Positions 26,697-34,686 of a stretch of DNA of 64,000 nt are shown here, piece by piece. The stretch comes from Bacillus sp. FJAT-44742. Lineage in GTDB: Bacteria > Bacillota > Bacilli > Bacillales > Marinococcaceae. The stretch is taken from contig NZ_KZ454936.1 in NCBI RefSeq assembly GCF_002797315.1, forward strand, positions 805,133-869,132. Direction: 5' to 3'. The notes under the pieces were generated by a model. It was not told the DNA's origin. It made no database searches and was given only the letters and a program-made list of their open reading frames with translations. Numbering within the stretch: position 1 is the stretch's first letter; every line of letters starts with the position of its first letter. A program made the position numbers and the translations under genes.

Positions 26697-29192
26697 ATGG
26701 ATGTAGGCCATATTTCCGGAGCTCATGTCTCAGCCCAGAGAGAAGCAGCACATTCTGTTCAAAAAGGCGAGGTGCACCGCGCGGTTGTTACAGAAAGACT
26801 CTCCCATAACGAAGCTGTTGTTCACATGAAAGGACAGGAAGTACGAGTACAATTTGAAGGAACTCTTCCTAAGCGTGATCATGTCACAGTAGAAGTGGCA
26901 CGAACGGATGAAGGACAAGGCAAAGTTGTCGTGAAAGCTCTCCACGAAGAAACAGGCAGACAAAGCCAAAGAGATGCTGGACCAAAAGCAGATGAGGTGT
27001 TAAAACGATTAGGTTCCGGGCAGCCTGTATCAAAAGAAGTACGGCAAAGTGTACAATTGCTTTTAGATAAAGGAGTGCCCCTGACTAAAGAGACTGTCAA
27101 TGCGCTCAGGCAGTTTTTTGATGAGGGGGCAGGAAGCAGGCTTGAGAGGATTCAGACTGTGAAGGCTCTTGCCGGTAAACATTTACAAGTAACAAGGCCG
27201 CAATTACAGGCTGTACATGAAGCCCTTCACGGAAGGCCCTTGCATGAAACCTTACACCAGATTGCGGCGACAAGCAAAAGGATCAATGAGACGGGTCAGC
27301 GATTAACAGTACAGGAAGAACAAGCAGTGACACGAGCCTTACAAAGATGGATGAGTCAACAAAATCAGCAAGCAACCGCTCAAACTTCCTTGAATGAAAC
27401 GATTCAGGAAGTACGAAAAAGCACAGCACGGCTGTCAAACGTGGAAGAAAAGTTAGATATAGTCAGAAATCGGCTTCTTACCCACCCGAATATGAGTGAA
27501 ACGATTGCAAAACAGCTTGAGAAGGTATTAAAACAAGCTGACTATCTCCATCAGACGGGAAGAGACCGGGTACTACAAGCTTTTAGTCAGACCGAAGAGG
27601 GAGAGTCGGTCAGAACCCGCCAGTTTTCAGAGCTACTAAAAAAAGGTACTGACCTGACGAGTATGAGAAACGAGGCAATGAGCATTTTACCACCCGGAGA
27701 CAAGAGGCTGGCACTTGCGGTTGATCGAAGCATCAATCAGGCGATTCAATTAGAAAAAGCCGGAAGTCAAAGAATTGGTCAAGTCCTTCAAAGCCTAATG
27801 AGCGCAGGGTCAATTGAGGAAGTATTACAACAGGCTCACAAGCAGCTTGGAAAAGAACCTGATTTTAGAAAAGCTGCAGATTTTATCAGGCATGAGGCGG
27901 GAAATCACCCTGAGCTTTCAGATAAGCAGCAAGCCCAATTGACAGATGGGGTTCAACGAGCCATTAATAAAGCGGATAATGGCATGGAAATGGCAGCAAG
28001 GCAGGAGTTAGCTGCTCTTCTTATGCAAATGAAAGAACAGGCTCCTGAGCACAGAATGAATGATACTACCGGTCTTTTAGGCCAAAATCAAAGCAGGCTT
28101 CTCTTGGAGACGAAAATAACAGAGAAATTAGCCGCATTAACAGGAGAGTTTCAAGGAATCAAAAGAGACGTTACAAAGAAACTGGACCAGGCCCATCACT
28201 TAATGGAGGAAAGAAGGACTGCTCCACAGGCCAGGCAGCTTCTTGAAACGACCATAAAAAGCCTGGACAAAACTATCTTAAGAAGTGAGATGACGCTATT
28301 TACGGATATGAAAACAGAAAGAAGCCTGCTGCAAGCAAGCAGTCAGCTGGCAGAAGCTTCTAAATTTCTTCAAAAAAATATGCTTTCTGAAGCAAGACAG
28401 ATTGTCCGCCAGGTTCAGTCATTACTCGAAAGACTTCAATTTCATCCATCGGAGCAAAAGTTGAAGCACTTTACTGCCAGTGGAAAGGAACAGGGAGACC
28501 GACTTACCTCTACTCAGACACAAGCGTCTTCTGCCGATGCCTACAGGCCTACTTTGTTACAAGAGGGATCCGCCCGTCAAGTCTTTGATTATTTAAGAAG
28601 TATTGGTTTTAACAGAGAAGCAGAAATTAGTCAGAGCCTGGCTGGACACAGAAGTCCTATAGGAGATGAAAATGTAAAGCACAAGCTGATGCAGGTAGCG
28701 AGAAATGAAGAAGAAGGGAGCCGGCTGCAACAGCAGGCAGCCCAAGGGGTGAATCATATTACCGGCCAACAGCTGTTAAGTAAGCCAGACCCTGGAAGCC
28801 CTATACAAACTATGTTTTTTTCGCTTCCTTATCTCTTAAAGGGAAAGGTCAAAGATTTACAGGTTTATGTGAACTCAAGGGACGAGAGAGGGATGTTAGA
28901 CTGGGAAAATTGCAGCCTTTATTTTTTAATTGAAACAAAAAAATTAGGAGATGTTGGCATCTCCGTACAGGCGAGTGAAAGGAATCTGCAGGTCACATTA
29001 AAAAATGATCAACAAAATTTAAAAAGCAGTATGGAACCATTTATTAAAAAGACTGAGATCGCTCTGACTGAATTAGGCTACCGTGTAGCAGGCATTCATT
29101 TTAAGACGTTTACTGAAAAAGAAACAAAAGAAGAAGACCAGAGCGAACCCATGCCCGTTTTTACAGAGAAAGGATTTGACTATAAAATATGA
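26697..29192 (+). CDS. FliK/YlqG-like flagellar hook-length-control-related protein
   Basis: A large 831-residue, Gln- and Lys-rich, mostly helical protein with no signal peptide. The C-terminal 130 residues contain the compact segment LKGKVKDLQVYVNSRDERG and GVSVQASERNLQVTLKNDQQ-type sequence, which resembles the FliK C-terminal (substrate-switch) domain. B. subtilis YlqG, paired with YlqH, is the closest match I know. I chose ATG 26697 because GGAG lies 8 bases upstream; GTG 26688 and ATG 26691 are too close. It overlaps the next gene by four bases (ATGA). The sigma-D promoter supports a motility role. Confidence 0.65.
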   Translation: MDVGHISGAHVSAQREAAHSVQKGEVHRAVVTERLSHNEAVVHMKGQEVRVQFEGTLPKRDHVTVEVARTDEGQGKVVVKALHEETGRQSQRDAGPKADEVLKRLGSGQPVSKEVRQSVQLLLDKGVPLTKETVNALRQFFDEGAGSRLERIQTVKALAGKHLQVTRPQLQAVHEALHGRPLHETLHQIAATSKRINETGQRLTVQEEQAVTRALQRWMSQQNQQATAQTSLNETIQEVRKSTARLSNVEEKLDIVRNRLLTHPNMSETIAKQLEKVLKQADYLHQTGRDRVLQAFSQTEEGESVRTRQFSELLKKGTDLTSMRNEAMSILPPGDKRLALAVDRSINQAIQLEKAGSQRIGQVLQSLMSAGSIEEVLQQAHKQLGKEPDFRKAADFIRHEAGNHPELSDKQQAQLTDGVQRAINKADNGMEMAARQELAALLMQMKEQAPEHRMNDTTGLLGQNQSRLLLETKITEKLAALTGEFQGIKRDVTKKLDQAHHLMEERRTAPQARQLLETTIKSLDKTILRSEMTLFTDMKTERSLLQASSQLAEASKFLQKNMLSEARQIVRQVQSLLERLQFHPSEQKLKHFTASGKEQGDRLTSTQTQASSADAYRPTLLQEGSARQVFDYLRSIGFNREAEISQSLAGHRSPIGDENVKHKLMQVARNEEEGSRLQQQAAQGVNHITGQQLLSKPDPGSPIQTMFFSLPYLLKGKVKDLQVYVNSRDERGMLDWENCSLYFLIETKKLGDVGISVQASERNLQVTLKNDQQNLKSSMEPFIKKTEIALTELGYRVAGIHFKTFTEKETKEEDQSEPMPVFTEKGFDYKI

Positions 29193-29488
29193 TCGTTTCT
29201 GCTTATTACAATCACAAACAGAGAAAAGAAAAAAATGGCCGGACAGCAGCGGTTATTCGTTATGACGAAGAAGAGTACCTGGTGCCTAGGGTAGTTGCAC
29301 AAGGGAAAGGACAGGTTGCCCAGCAGATTATGGCTCTGGCCAAGGAAAATAACATACATATGCAGGAAGACCCTTTGCTCGTAGAAAACCTTTTGGATAT
29401 GGATCTGGGGGAAAATGTACCTCCTCAGCTTTATTCGGTTATAGCAGAAATATTACTGCTTATTGAAGAAATGGAAAACAGCTATTAA
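29189..29488 (+). CDS. YlqH-like FlhB C-terminal-domain protein
   Basis: The 99-residue protein aligns with the cytoplasmic C-terminal domain of FlhB: AAVIRYDEEEYLVPRVVAQGKG, then ENNIHMQEDPLLVENLL and LGENVPPQLYSVIAEIL. The self-cleaving NPTH motif of FlhB is not present; the corresponding position reads GRTAAVIRYD. It therefore resembles YlqH/FlhX, which can partly replace the FlhB C-terminal part in B. subtilis. Its start overlaps the FliK-like stop (ATGA), implying coupled translation. Confidence 0.85.
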   Translation: MIVSAYYNHKQRKEKNGRTAAVIRYDEEEYLVPRVVAQGKGQVAQQIMALAKENNIHMQEDPLLVENLLDMDLGENVPPQLYSVIAEILLLIEEMENSY

Positions 29489-29511
29489 AAGAAATGATTA
29501 ACTGACGATAA
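29486..29511 (+). promoter_or_regulatory. Weak second sigma-D-like promoter before fliS
   Basis: TAAA (29486-29489), 14 bases and GACGATAA (29504-29511) resemble a sigma-D promoter with slightly short spacing. It could give extra transcription of fliS and flagellin. Confidence 0.4.
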
Positions 29512-29547
29512 TACAAGCAAAGACTGCTTTCGGAGGTGTTTGAATTA

Positions 29548-29970
29548 ATGTCAGGCTTAACAGATGAGTTTATCCATAGGAAATCTTCTCAAGAAATTAC
29601 CTCACTTCTTTATGAAGCAGCTATCCATAATATAAATGAAGCAATAACTGCTATACAAATGAAAAATTATATGGAAGCTAATGGGAATTTACAAAAAACC
29701 AATGACATCTTATACCGCCTTGGTGCAGGTTTAAATTATGAAGCTGGAATTATTTCTGACCAGCTTGATGCTCTGTACAATTATCTTGCAGAACAAGTGA
29801 TAGAAGCGAATCTAAAAAAACAAATTGAGCCCTTGAAATTGGCTCTCGAAATCCTGACGAACCTGGCTGGTGCATGGAATCAGGGAATCAAAGCCAAACC
29901 GGAGACCCGCTTTAAAACGATTCGCCAAAAGACCAATATTTACGAGCAGCATGTTATGCAAGAAAGCTGA
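29548..29970 (+). CDS. fliS: FliS-like flagellin chaperone
   Basis: FliS binds the flagellin C-terminus and keeps it export-ready. This 140-residue version is divergent but keeps the family layout: [20 protein letters not shown], a second helix with [38 protein letters not shown] and [15 protein letters not shown] 29548 lies 9 bases after GGAGGTG; the GTG at 29536 overlaps that site. It sits directly before flagellin with a 17-base gap, which strongly supports the assignment. Confidence 0.88.
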   Translation: MSGLTDEFIHRKSSQEITSLLYEAAIHNINEAITAIQMKNYMEANGNLQKTNDILYRLGAGLNYEAGIISDQLDALYNYLAEQVIEANLKKQIEPLKLALEILTNLAGAWNQGIKAKPETRFKTIRQKTNIYEQHVMQES

Positions 29971-29987
29971 CAGAAAAGGAGATCCAC

Positions 29988-31667
29988 ATGAAAATTAATA
30001 ATAATATTCAAGCGTTAAATGCCTACCGAAATTTAAGTCAAAACCAAGTGCATGTTTCTAAAAGCCTTGAAAAGCTTTCTTCCGGACTTCGTATCAATAA
30101 GGCAGCAGACGATGCAGCGGGCCTCGCTATTTCAGAAAAGATGCGCTCACAAATCAGAGGGCTGAAGCAGGCAGAACGAAATGCAATGGATGGAATCTCT
30201 TTAATGCAGACATCAGAGGGAGCGATGCAGGAAGTTCATTCCATGCTGCAGCGAATGAGAGAACTGGCAGTACAGGCAGCAAATGATACAAACACTGAAT
30301 ATGACAGGGACCAAATACAAAAGGAAATAGATCAGCTGAAGCTTGAAATAGATTCTATTTCGGAGAAAACTGAATTTAATACACGGAAACTTCTAAACGG
30401 GTCCAGCGCTGTATTGTCTACTTTTCACGTTATCGATGGAAACGATGCAAACCAGGCTAATTTAACAAGCCTTCCTAAGGCAGTCAACGCCAACCTGAAG
30501 TCAGGCAATTACAGGCTTAATGTAGCTGAAGTCGAGCCCAAAATATCCATTGTCCAGCCCGGTGCAGGATTAGGGGCTGGGGATATTGATTTTCAACAGG
30601 TACAATCAGAAGCCTCTACCGAACCAACTACAGAGGCTGAAGAGGAGTCTCAGGTAAATGGTGGAGATCAAGTAGACGCTAATAATTTATCTGATCAGGT
30701 AAACGAACAAAATTTCCCCGAACCAACTACAGACGCTGAAGTTGAGTCTCAGGAAAACGGTGGGGATGAAACAGAAGCTGATGACCTTACTCCAGATGGA
30801 CAATTAAATGGAGGAAGTGGAGACGAAGACTCTGGGGAAGGTATCCCTGATGAAAGTACACCTTTAATTAACAACTTTGCGAATATACCTTTAGGTGAAT
30901 ACACCATAAATGTAAGAAACTACGAAGGAAACAGTGCAACGATTGAAATTCTTGGTCCGGATGGTTTATCTATAGAAATTAGAAATGTAGAGGTTGGGGA
31001 TGGCAGTGGACCAGAAAATATCGGAGGGCTAGCGATTAATACAGGTGCTATCCAGCGGTCCGGTACGGTTAAAGTGTCTATGGAAATGGAGGCCGCCTTC
31101 TCTCTCCATTACCGGGAACCAGGTAACGAAGATGGTGAATATCATACGCACGCTTTTAGCAAAGAACTTACATCCAGAAATGGAGTAGTTACTCACGGAG
31201 GCCTTGAATTCCCTATTTCCAGTAATTTACAACCATCGAATGCTGAGGAAGCGACAGCATTTACAATTGTGAATAATGCCCTTGCATTTCAGATTGGCCC
31301 CAACACCAATCAGCATGTGCTTGTCGACATCCCAAAGATGGACACCGTACAGCTTGGTATTGAAGAAATAGATGTGCGCAGCCAGGAAGCAGCTAATCAG
31401 GCTATTTTTGCATTGGATGAAGCAATTAACAAGATTTCTGATGCCCGCTCAAAGCTTGGAGCAACACAAAACCGTCTTGAGCATACGGTTAATAACCTGC
31501 AAATCACTCATGAAAATTTAACGGCCTCTGAGTCTCGTATTCGTGATGCAGATATGGCGTTGGAAATGACAGAATTCACAAGGAACAATATTATAAACCA
31601 GTCGGCGACAGCCATGCTTGCACAGGCTAATCAATTGCCCCAGGGAGTGTTACAGCTACTTCAATAA
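29988..31667 (+). CDS. hag: Flagellin with an acidic, repeat-containing central domain
   Basis: The 559-residue filament subunit has conserved D0/D1 ends: [20 protein letters not shown] and [20 protein letters not shown] at the start, and [22 protein letters not shown] and [13 protein letters not shown] at the end. The centre (about 170-460) is variable. Residues about 212-295 are extremely rich in Glu, Asp, Gln and Asn and contain two copies of an EPTT(E/D)AE-ESQ-NGGD unit. It is about twice the length of B. subtilis Hag. AAAGGAGATCC lies before ATG 29988. High acidity fits a salty habitat. Confidence 0.96.
   Translation: MKINNNIQALNAYRNLSQNQVHVSKSLEKLSSGLRINKAADDAAGLAISEKMRSQIRGLKQAERNAMDGISLMQTSEGAMQEVHSMLQRMRELAVQAANDTNTEYDRDQIQKEIDQLKLEIDSISEKTEFNTRKLLNGSSAVLSTFHVIDGNDANQANLTSLPKAVNANLKSGNYRLNVAEVEPKISIVQPGAGLGAGDIDFQQVQSEASTEPTTEAEEESQVNGGDQVDANNLSDQVNEQNFPEPTTDAEVESQENGGDETEADDLTPDGQLNGGSGDEDSGEGIPDESTPLINNFANIPLGEYTINVRNYEGNSATIEILGPDGLSIEIRNVEVGDGSGPENIGGLAINTGAIQRSGTVKVSMEMEAAFSLHYREPGNEDGEYHTHAFSKELTSRNGVVTHGGLEFPISSNLQPSNAEEATAFTIVNNALAFQIGPNTNQHVLVDIPKMDTVQLGIEEIDVRSQEAANQAIFALDEAINKISDARSKLGATQNRLEHTVNNLQITHENLTASESRIRDADMALEMTEFTRNNIINQSATAMLAQANQLPQGVLQLLQ
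30621..30776 (+). repeat. Two direct repeats inside the flagellin gene
   Basis: About 57 bases at 30621-30677 recur at 30720-30776, an offset of 99 bases (33 codons). Both begin GAACCAACTACAGA and encode EPTT-AE-ESQ-NGGD. They differ at scattered positions, so the duplication is not recent. Confidence 0.8.
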
Positions 31668-31735
31668 AAGTTATCATTCACAGGATAATAGAAATCATTT
31701 GCCCAAGTTTTATGATGTTTTAAGAGGAAGCTAAT

Positions 31736-32236
31736 GTGACCTACCATCCTTGTGTGGCCGATGGTACAATGAGAAAAACTGTAAAGGGCGTGACGAGAAT
31801 CGATATACAAAAGGTTGGCCGCTCGGAACTTCAACAAAATGAAAAAAAAAAATCCGGACCTGAGCCTTCTCTTTCATTTACTGAAATCATGAACAAGCAA
31901 AAAGATGAAAAAGCACATGAACGATTCACTAAGCTTGTTCAGCAAATCGAAAACCAGGGGAATGTGCTGGTCGAAACAAGAACAGTAGAGGAGCTTAGAA
32001 AGTATAAACTTCTGGTAAAAGAGTTTATGCAGGAAGCAGTGGAACATGGTCTTCGTCTTGAAGAAAAACGCGGATTTAACAGAAGAGGGCGTACAAAAAT
32101 ATACAAAACCGTTCAAGAAGTGGATCAAAAGCTTCTTGACCTTACAAATGCAGTGCTGGAAAAAAATAAAAAAAGCCTGGATATTCTTGATTTAGTGGGG
32201 GAAGTAAGAGGGCTGCTGGTTAATGTCTATACATAA
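31736..32236 (+). CDS. YaaR-like DUF327 protein
   Basis: The 166-residue helical protein matches the DUF327/YaaR family by the segments FTEIMNKQKDEKAHERF, RTVEELRKYKLLVKEFMQEAV, FNRRGRTKIYKTVQEVDQKLLDLT and the end GEVRGLLVNVYT. Function is unknown, though family members often lie near motility genes. The start is set at GTG 31736, with AAGAGGAAG upstream; the ATG at 31769 has no site. It follows flagellin after 68 bases, so it may be in the same transcript. Confidence 0.75.
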   Translation: MTYHPCVADGTMRKTVKGVTRIDIQKVGRSELQQNEKKKSGPEPSLSFTEIMNKQKDEKAHERFTKLVQQIENQGNVLVETRTVEELRKYKLLVKEFMQEAVEHGLRLEEKRGFNRRGRTKIYKTVQEVDQKLLDLTNAVLEKNKKSLDILDLVGEVRGLLVNVYT

Positions 32237-32470
32237 TAGGTTTGTACAGGAAGCTTTCCTCCTCTCTTTAAGAGAGAAAGCAAATACTGATTACATTAAA
32301 ACGAAGAGAAATTTGACGTAAATGGACTATATTGTGATTCTCTCGCGTATGATTTAAGCAGTGCTCTCTAGGAAATGCTTATTCCGTTTTTATGAACTGC
32401 TTTAAAGATTGCGGCTTATTCTCATTTCTAATATTCTATTCTTTGTGAAGAAAAGAGGAGTGATTTAGCT

Positions 32471-32626
32471 TTGCAGGTTGTTAAAGGTAACAGCACAGAC
32501 GAAGTTGTTCACAAATCCTTCACTTGGTTTTCAAAAATTGGTAACCAAAGCTCTAAGCTAGAAGTGTATAGTAGAAATCAGAAATTCTTTTTATCTAAAC
32601 AAAAATTAAGAATAGGAAGTGAATAG
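32471..32626 (+). CDS. Possible small protein (51 aa, TTG start)
   Basis: Within the 393-base stretch after the DUF327 gene, a TTG-started frame runs 51 codons and stops 3 bases before the next gene. GAGGAG lies about 12 bases before the TTG. The product is basic (Lys-rich C-terminus) and unrecognised. The first 230 bases of this stretch hold nothing I can assign. The call rests on tight spacing to the following gene. Confidence 0.3.
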   Translation: MQVVKGNSTDEVVHKSFTWFSKIGNQSSKLEVYSRNQKFFLSKQKLRIGSE

Positions 32627-32629
32627 AAC

Positions 32630-32911
32630 GTGATCGTTCATGACTTGGTGGAAACGAAAGAATATTTTACAGAGGAAACAAAGGCTGACTACTATGTGGT
32701 ATATGAGAAGTTTGAAAACAGTGATGCAAGCTTTGAGAAAAGCGGTCGTTTCTCTGTAAAAGAAGCCGATACAGAAGAAGTTGTGCAGATATTTTACGGC
32801 TGCAAGGATAATTCCTTATGTTCATTAGAAAAATATAAGGTAGACGAGTATCCTTCTGTTGAAGCAATCCTTAAACAAGTAAAAAATGACCATCAAGAAA
32901 TATTTGCTTAA
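32630..32911 (+). CDS. Hypothetical acidic protein (93 aa)
   Basis: I do not recognise this protein. It is acidic with a Cys in FYGCKDNSLCSLEKY (two Cys about 8 residues apart) and alternating strand-like segments. There is no signal or membrane segment. The start is GTG 32630 after AATAGGAAGTG. A terminator follows the stop. It may be co-translated with the preceding 51-codon frame. Confidence 0.6.
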   Translation: MIVHDLVETKEYFTEETKADYYVVYEKFENSDASFEKSGRFSVKEADTEEVVQIFYGCKDNSLCSLEKYKVDEYPSVEAILKQVKNDHQEIFA

Positions 32912-32920
32912 TAAATCAGA

Positions 32921-32956
32921 AAGCCTCCCTGGTATATACCATGGAGGTTTTATTTT
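32921..32956 (+). terminator. Rho-independent terminator
   Basis: CCTCC-c-TGGT / ACCA-t-GGAGG forms a stem with a 4-base loop, followed by TTTTATTTTTTT. Confidence 0.8.
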
Positions 32957-32971
32957 TTTATTTATGAGCCT

Positions 32972-33000
32972 TTGTTCTTAATTCTTATTAACGATATAAT
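32972..33000 (+). promoter_or_regulatory. Candidate sigma-A promoter of the phosphatase-kinase pair
   Basis: TATAAT at 32995-33000 has a weak -35 (TTGTTC, 32972-32977) 17 bases upstream. The phosphatase starts 33 bases later. Confidence 0.4.
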
Positions 33001-33032
33001 ATAAAGAGAGAATGGAAAATTGAGGTGACTGT

Positions 33033-33503
33033 ATGATAAATGTGTTGTTTGTCTGTCTGGGGAATATTTGCCGGTCTCCCATGGCTGAAGCGGTCTTTAA
33101 AAAGAAAGTCCAGGAAGCAGGCTTAAGCAGTAAAATAACTGTAGATTCAGCCGGTACAGGGCACTGGCATATTGGAAACCCTCCTCATGAAGGAACGATT
33201 GGCATACTTACGAAAAATAATATTGATGCGGCCGGACTTCAAGCAAGACAGTTAAAGAAAAAAGACCTTTCTGAGTTTGAATACATCATTGCTATGGATG
33301 CTGAAAACCTGGGAAATATCAGAGCGTTAGCCGGACACAGCAATACAGGGGAAATCTCACGTTTATTAGACTACGATCCATCTTCTCCTGGTGAAGATGT
33401 TCCGGATCCATATTTTACAGGGAATTTTGAGGAAGTGTATGAGATGGTTGACTGTAGCTGTACAAATCTCCTTACTCATATACGGGAGCGTGAGGGGATA
33501 TGA
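33033..33503 (+). CDS. Low-molecular-weight protein-tyrosine-phosphatase-like enzyme (YfkJ-like)
   Basis: The 156-residue enzyme has the P-loop VCLGNICRSP with Cys8 and Arg14 and the acid loop SPGEDVPDPYF with the general-acid Asp near residue 126. It matches YfkJ in length. In some organisms this fold removes phosphate from sugar-5-phosphate adducts on proteins, and the overlapping downstream fructosamine-kinase gene supports such a role here. ATG 33033 follows TTGAGGTG. A role in arginine- or tyrosine-phosphate removal remains possible. Confidence 0.92.
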   Translation: MINVLFVCLGNICRSPMAEAVFKKKVQEAGLSSKITVDSAGTGHWHIGNPPHEGTIGILTKNNIDAAGLQARQLKKKDLSEFEYIIAMDAENLGNIRALAGHSNTGEISRLLDYDPSSPGEDVPDPYFTGNFEEVYEMVDCSCTNLLTHIREREGI

Positions 33504-34348
33504 AAACAAGTGTTGAACTTGCTTTGTCCTCGATTAACGCCGAAGACCATATCAAAACTGTCCAGCCTGTCTCAGGAGGAAGTATTAGTTCAGCTTATTA
33601 CGTAGAAACGACGAGTGAACGTTTTTTTGTTAAGCTTCATGAAGAAGCCCCTAAGGATTTCTTTTCACAGGAAGCTGGCGGTCTTCAGTTTCTTGAGGAA
33701 ACCCATACATTAGCTGTGCCTGAGGTTTTAGGGTGGGGAAAGAAGTTTATTGTAATGGAATGGGTGGAAGGAGAAGCAACAAACAAAACCGAGGAGATGC
33801 TGGGAACCAGACTGGCTCAGCTTCATTCCCATCATGGAACTTATTTTGGTCTCGAGGCAGATAACTTTATTGGAGAGCTCCCCCAGTCCAATGGATGGGA
33901 AAAGACATGGGGAGATTTTTTAAGAGAAAAACGATTAAAGCCGCAGTTTGATTTAGCAAGGTCTCTTGGAAGACTGTCAGGTCAGAGAGGGAGCAAATCT
34001 CAGAAGTTATTAGAGAAAGTTGATGAGTTAGTACCTCCTGACAGAAAGCCTTCTCGTCTGCATGGTGATTTATGGGGTGGAAACTGGATAGCAGGCCCGG
34101 GTGGAGAACCCTTCTTAATAGACCCTGCTGTGTTTTATGGTGATTATGAGTTTGAAATCGCTTTTATGGATTTATTTGGCGGATTCTCTCCTCGAGTGTA
34201 TGGAGCGTACCAGGAATCAAAGGAGCTGGAACCCGACTTTGAAGATCGAAAGCCGTTGTATCAGCTTTATTATCTTCTTGTTCACTTAAATATCTTTGGT
34301 GAAAGCTACGGACGTTCTGTTGATAAAATTTTAAATAAATATGTATAA
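33500..34348 (+). CDS. Fructosamine/ketosamine kinase family protein
   Basis: FN3K-like enzymes phosphorylate ketoamine adducts on proteins or free amino acids so that the sugar falls off. The 282 residues show the kinase fold: QPVSGGSISSAYYVET glycine loop, MEWVEGE hinge, and the catalytic loop LHGDLWGGNWI (about 188-198) with FLIDPAVFYGDYEFEIAFM. It overlaps the phosphatase stop by four bases (ATGA), so translation is coupled. The pair is a likely deglycation unit. Confidence 0.92.
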   Translation: MKTSVELALSSINAEDHIKTVQPVSGGSISSAYYVETTSERFFVKLHEEAPKDFFSQEAGGLQFLEETHTLAVPEVLGWGKKFIVMEWVEGEATNKTEEMLGTRLAQLHSHHGTYFGLEADNFIGELPQSNGWEKTWGDFLREKRLKPQFDLARSLGRLSGQRGSKSQKLLEKVDELVPPDRKPSRLHGDLWGGNWIAGPGGEPFLIDPAVFYGDYEFEIAFMDLFGGFSPRVYGAYQESKELEPDFEDRKPLYQLYYLLVHLNIFGESYGRSVDKILNKYV

Positions 34349-34385
34349 CAGGGGCCTCGGCAATGAGGACCCTGTTTTATTTTTC
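34348..34385. terminator. Terminator between convergent FN3K and sspH
   Basis: ACAGGG-CCTC / GAGG-CCCTGT stem (with one mismatch) is followed by TTTTATTTTT on the plus strand. It overlaps the last bases of sspH. Confidence 0.8.
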
Positions 34386-34556
34386 AATTAAGTTACCAAC
34401 ATTAACCGTCATTTCATTCTCCGTATCGCGCAAGTCATAAATGCGCGCTGTGCTATTTTCAGGGTCAACGGCTTGAATGTAAACGGCTACATCATTATAG
34501 TATACATGTTTCATTTCTGGAGAGGATGATATTTCTTGAGCTCTCTGAATATTCAT
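34377..34556 (-). CDS. sspH: Small acid-soluble spore protein, H type
   Basis: This minus-strand gene of 59 codons lies in what seems an empty gap. The product begins MNIQRAQEISSSPEM, has VYIQAVDPENSTARIY in the middle and ends VNVGNLIEK, matching SspH-type minor spore proteins made in the forespore. ATG 34556 follows AAAGGAGAATCTG. No clear sigma-G promoter could be drawn, although a TATAAT-like stretch lies upstream. The remaining 34557-34686 region holds only its leader and that of the next gene. Confidence 0.88.
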   Translation of the reverse strand: MNIQRAQEISSSPEMKHVYYNDVAVYIQAVDPENSTARIYDLRDTENEMTVNVGNLIEK

Positions 34557-34686
34557 AGGCAGATTCTCCTTTGCTGCTTCATTTATTATATATCCTAGGG
34601 TGACGATAAGCTGCCTTAATTATACCTAAAAGTTTATTTCTGCCTTGATGAGGGTAGGTAAGGAACGATAGGGGACAGGTGATTTG

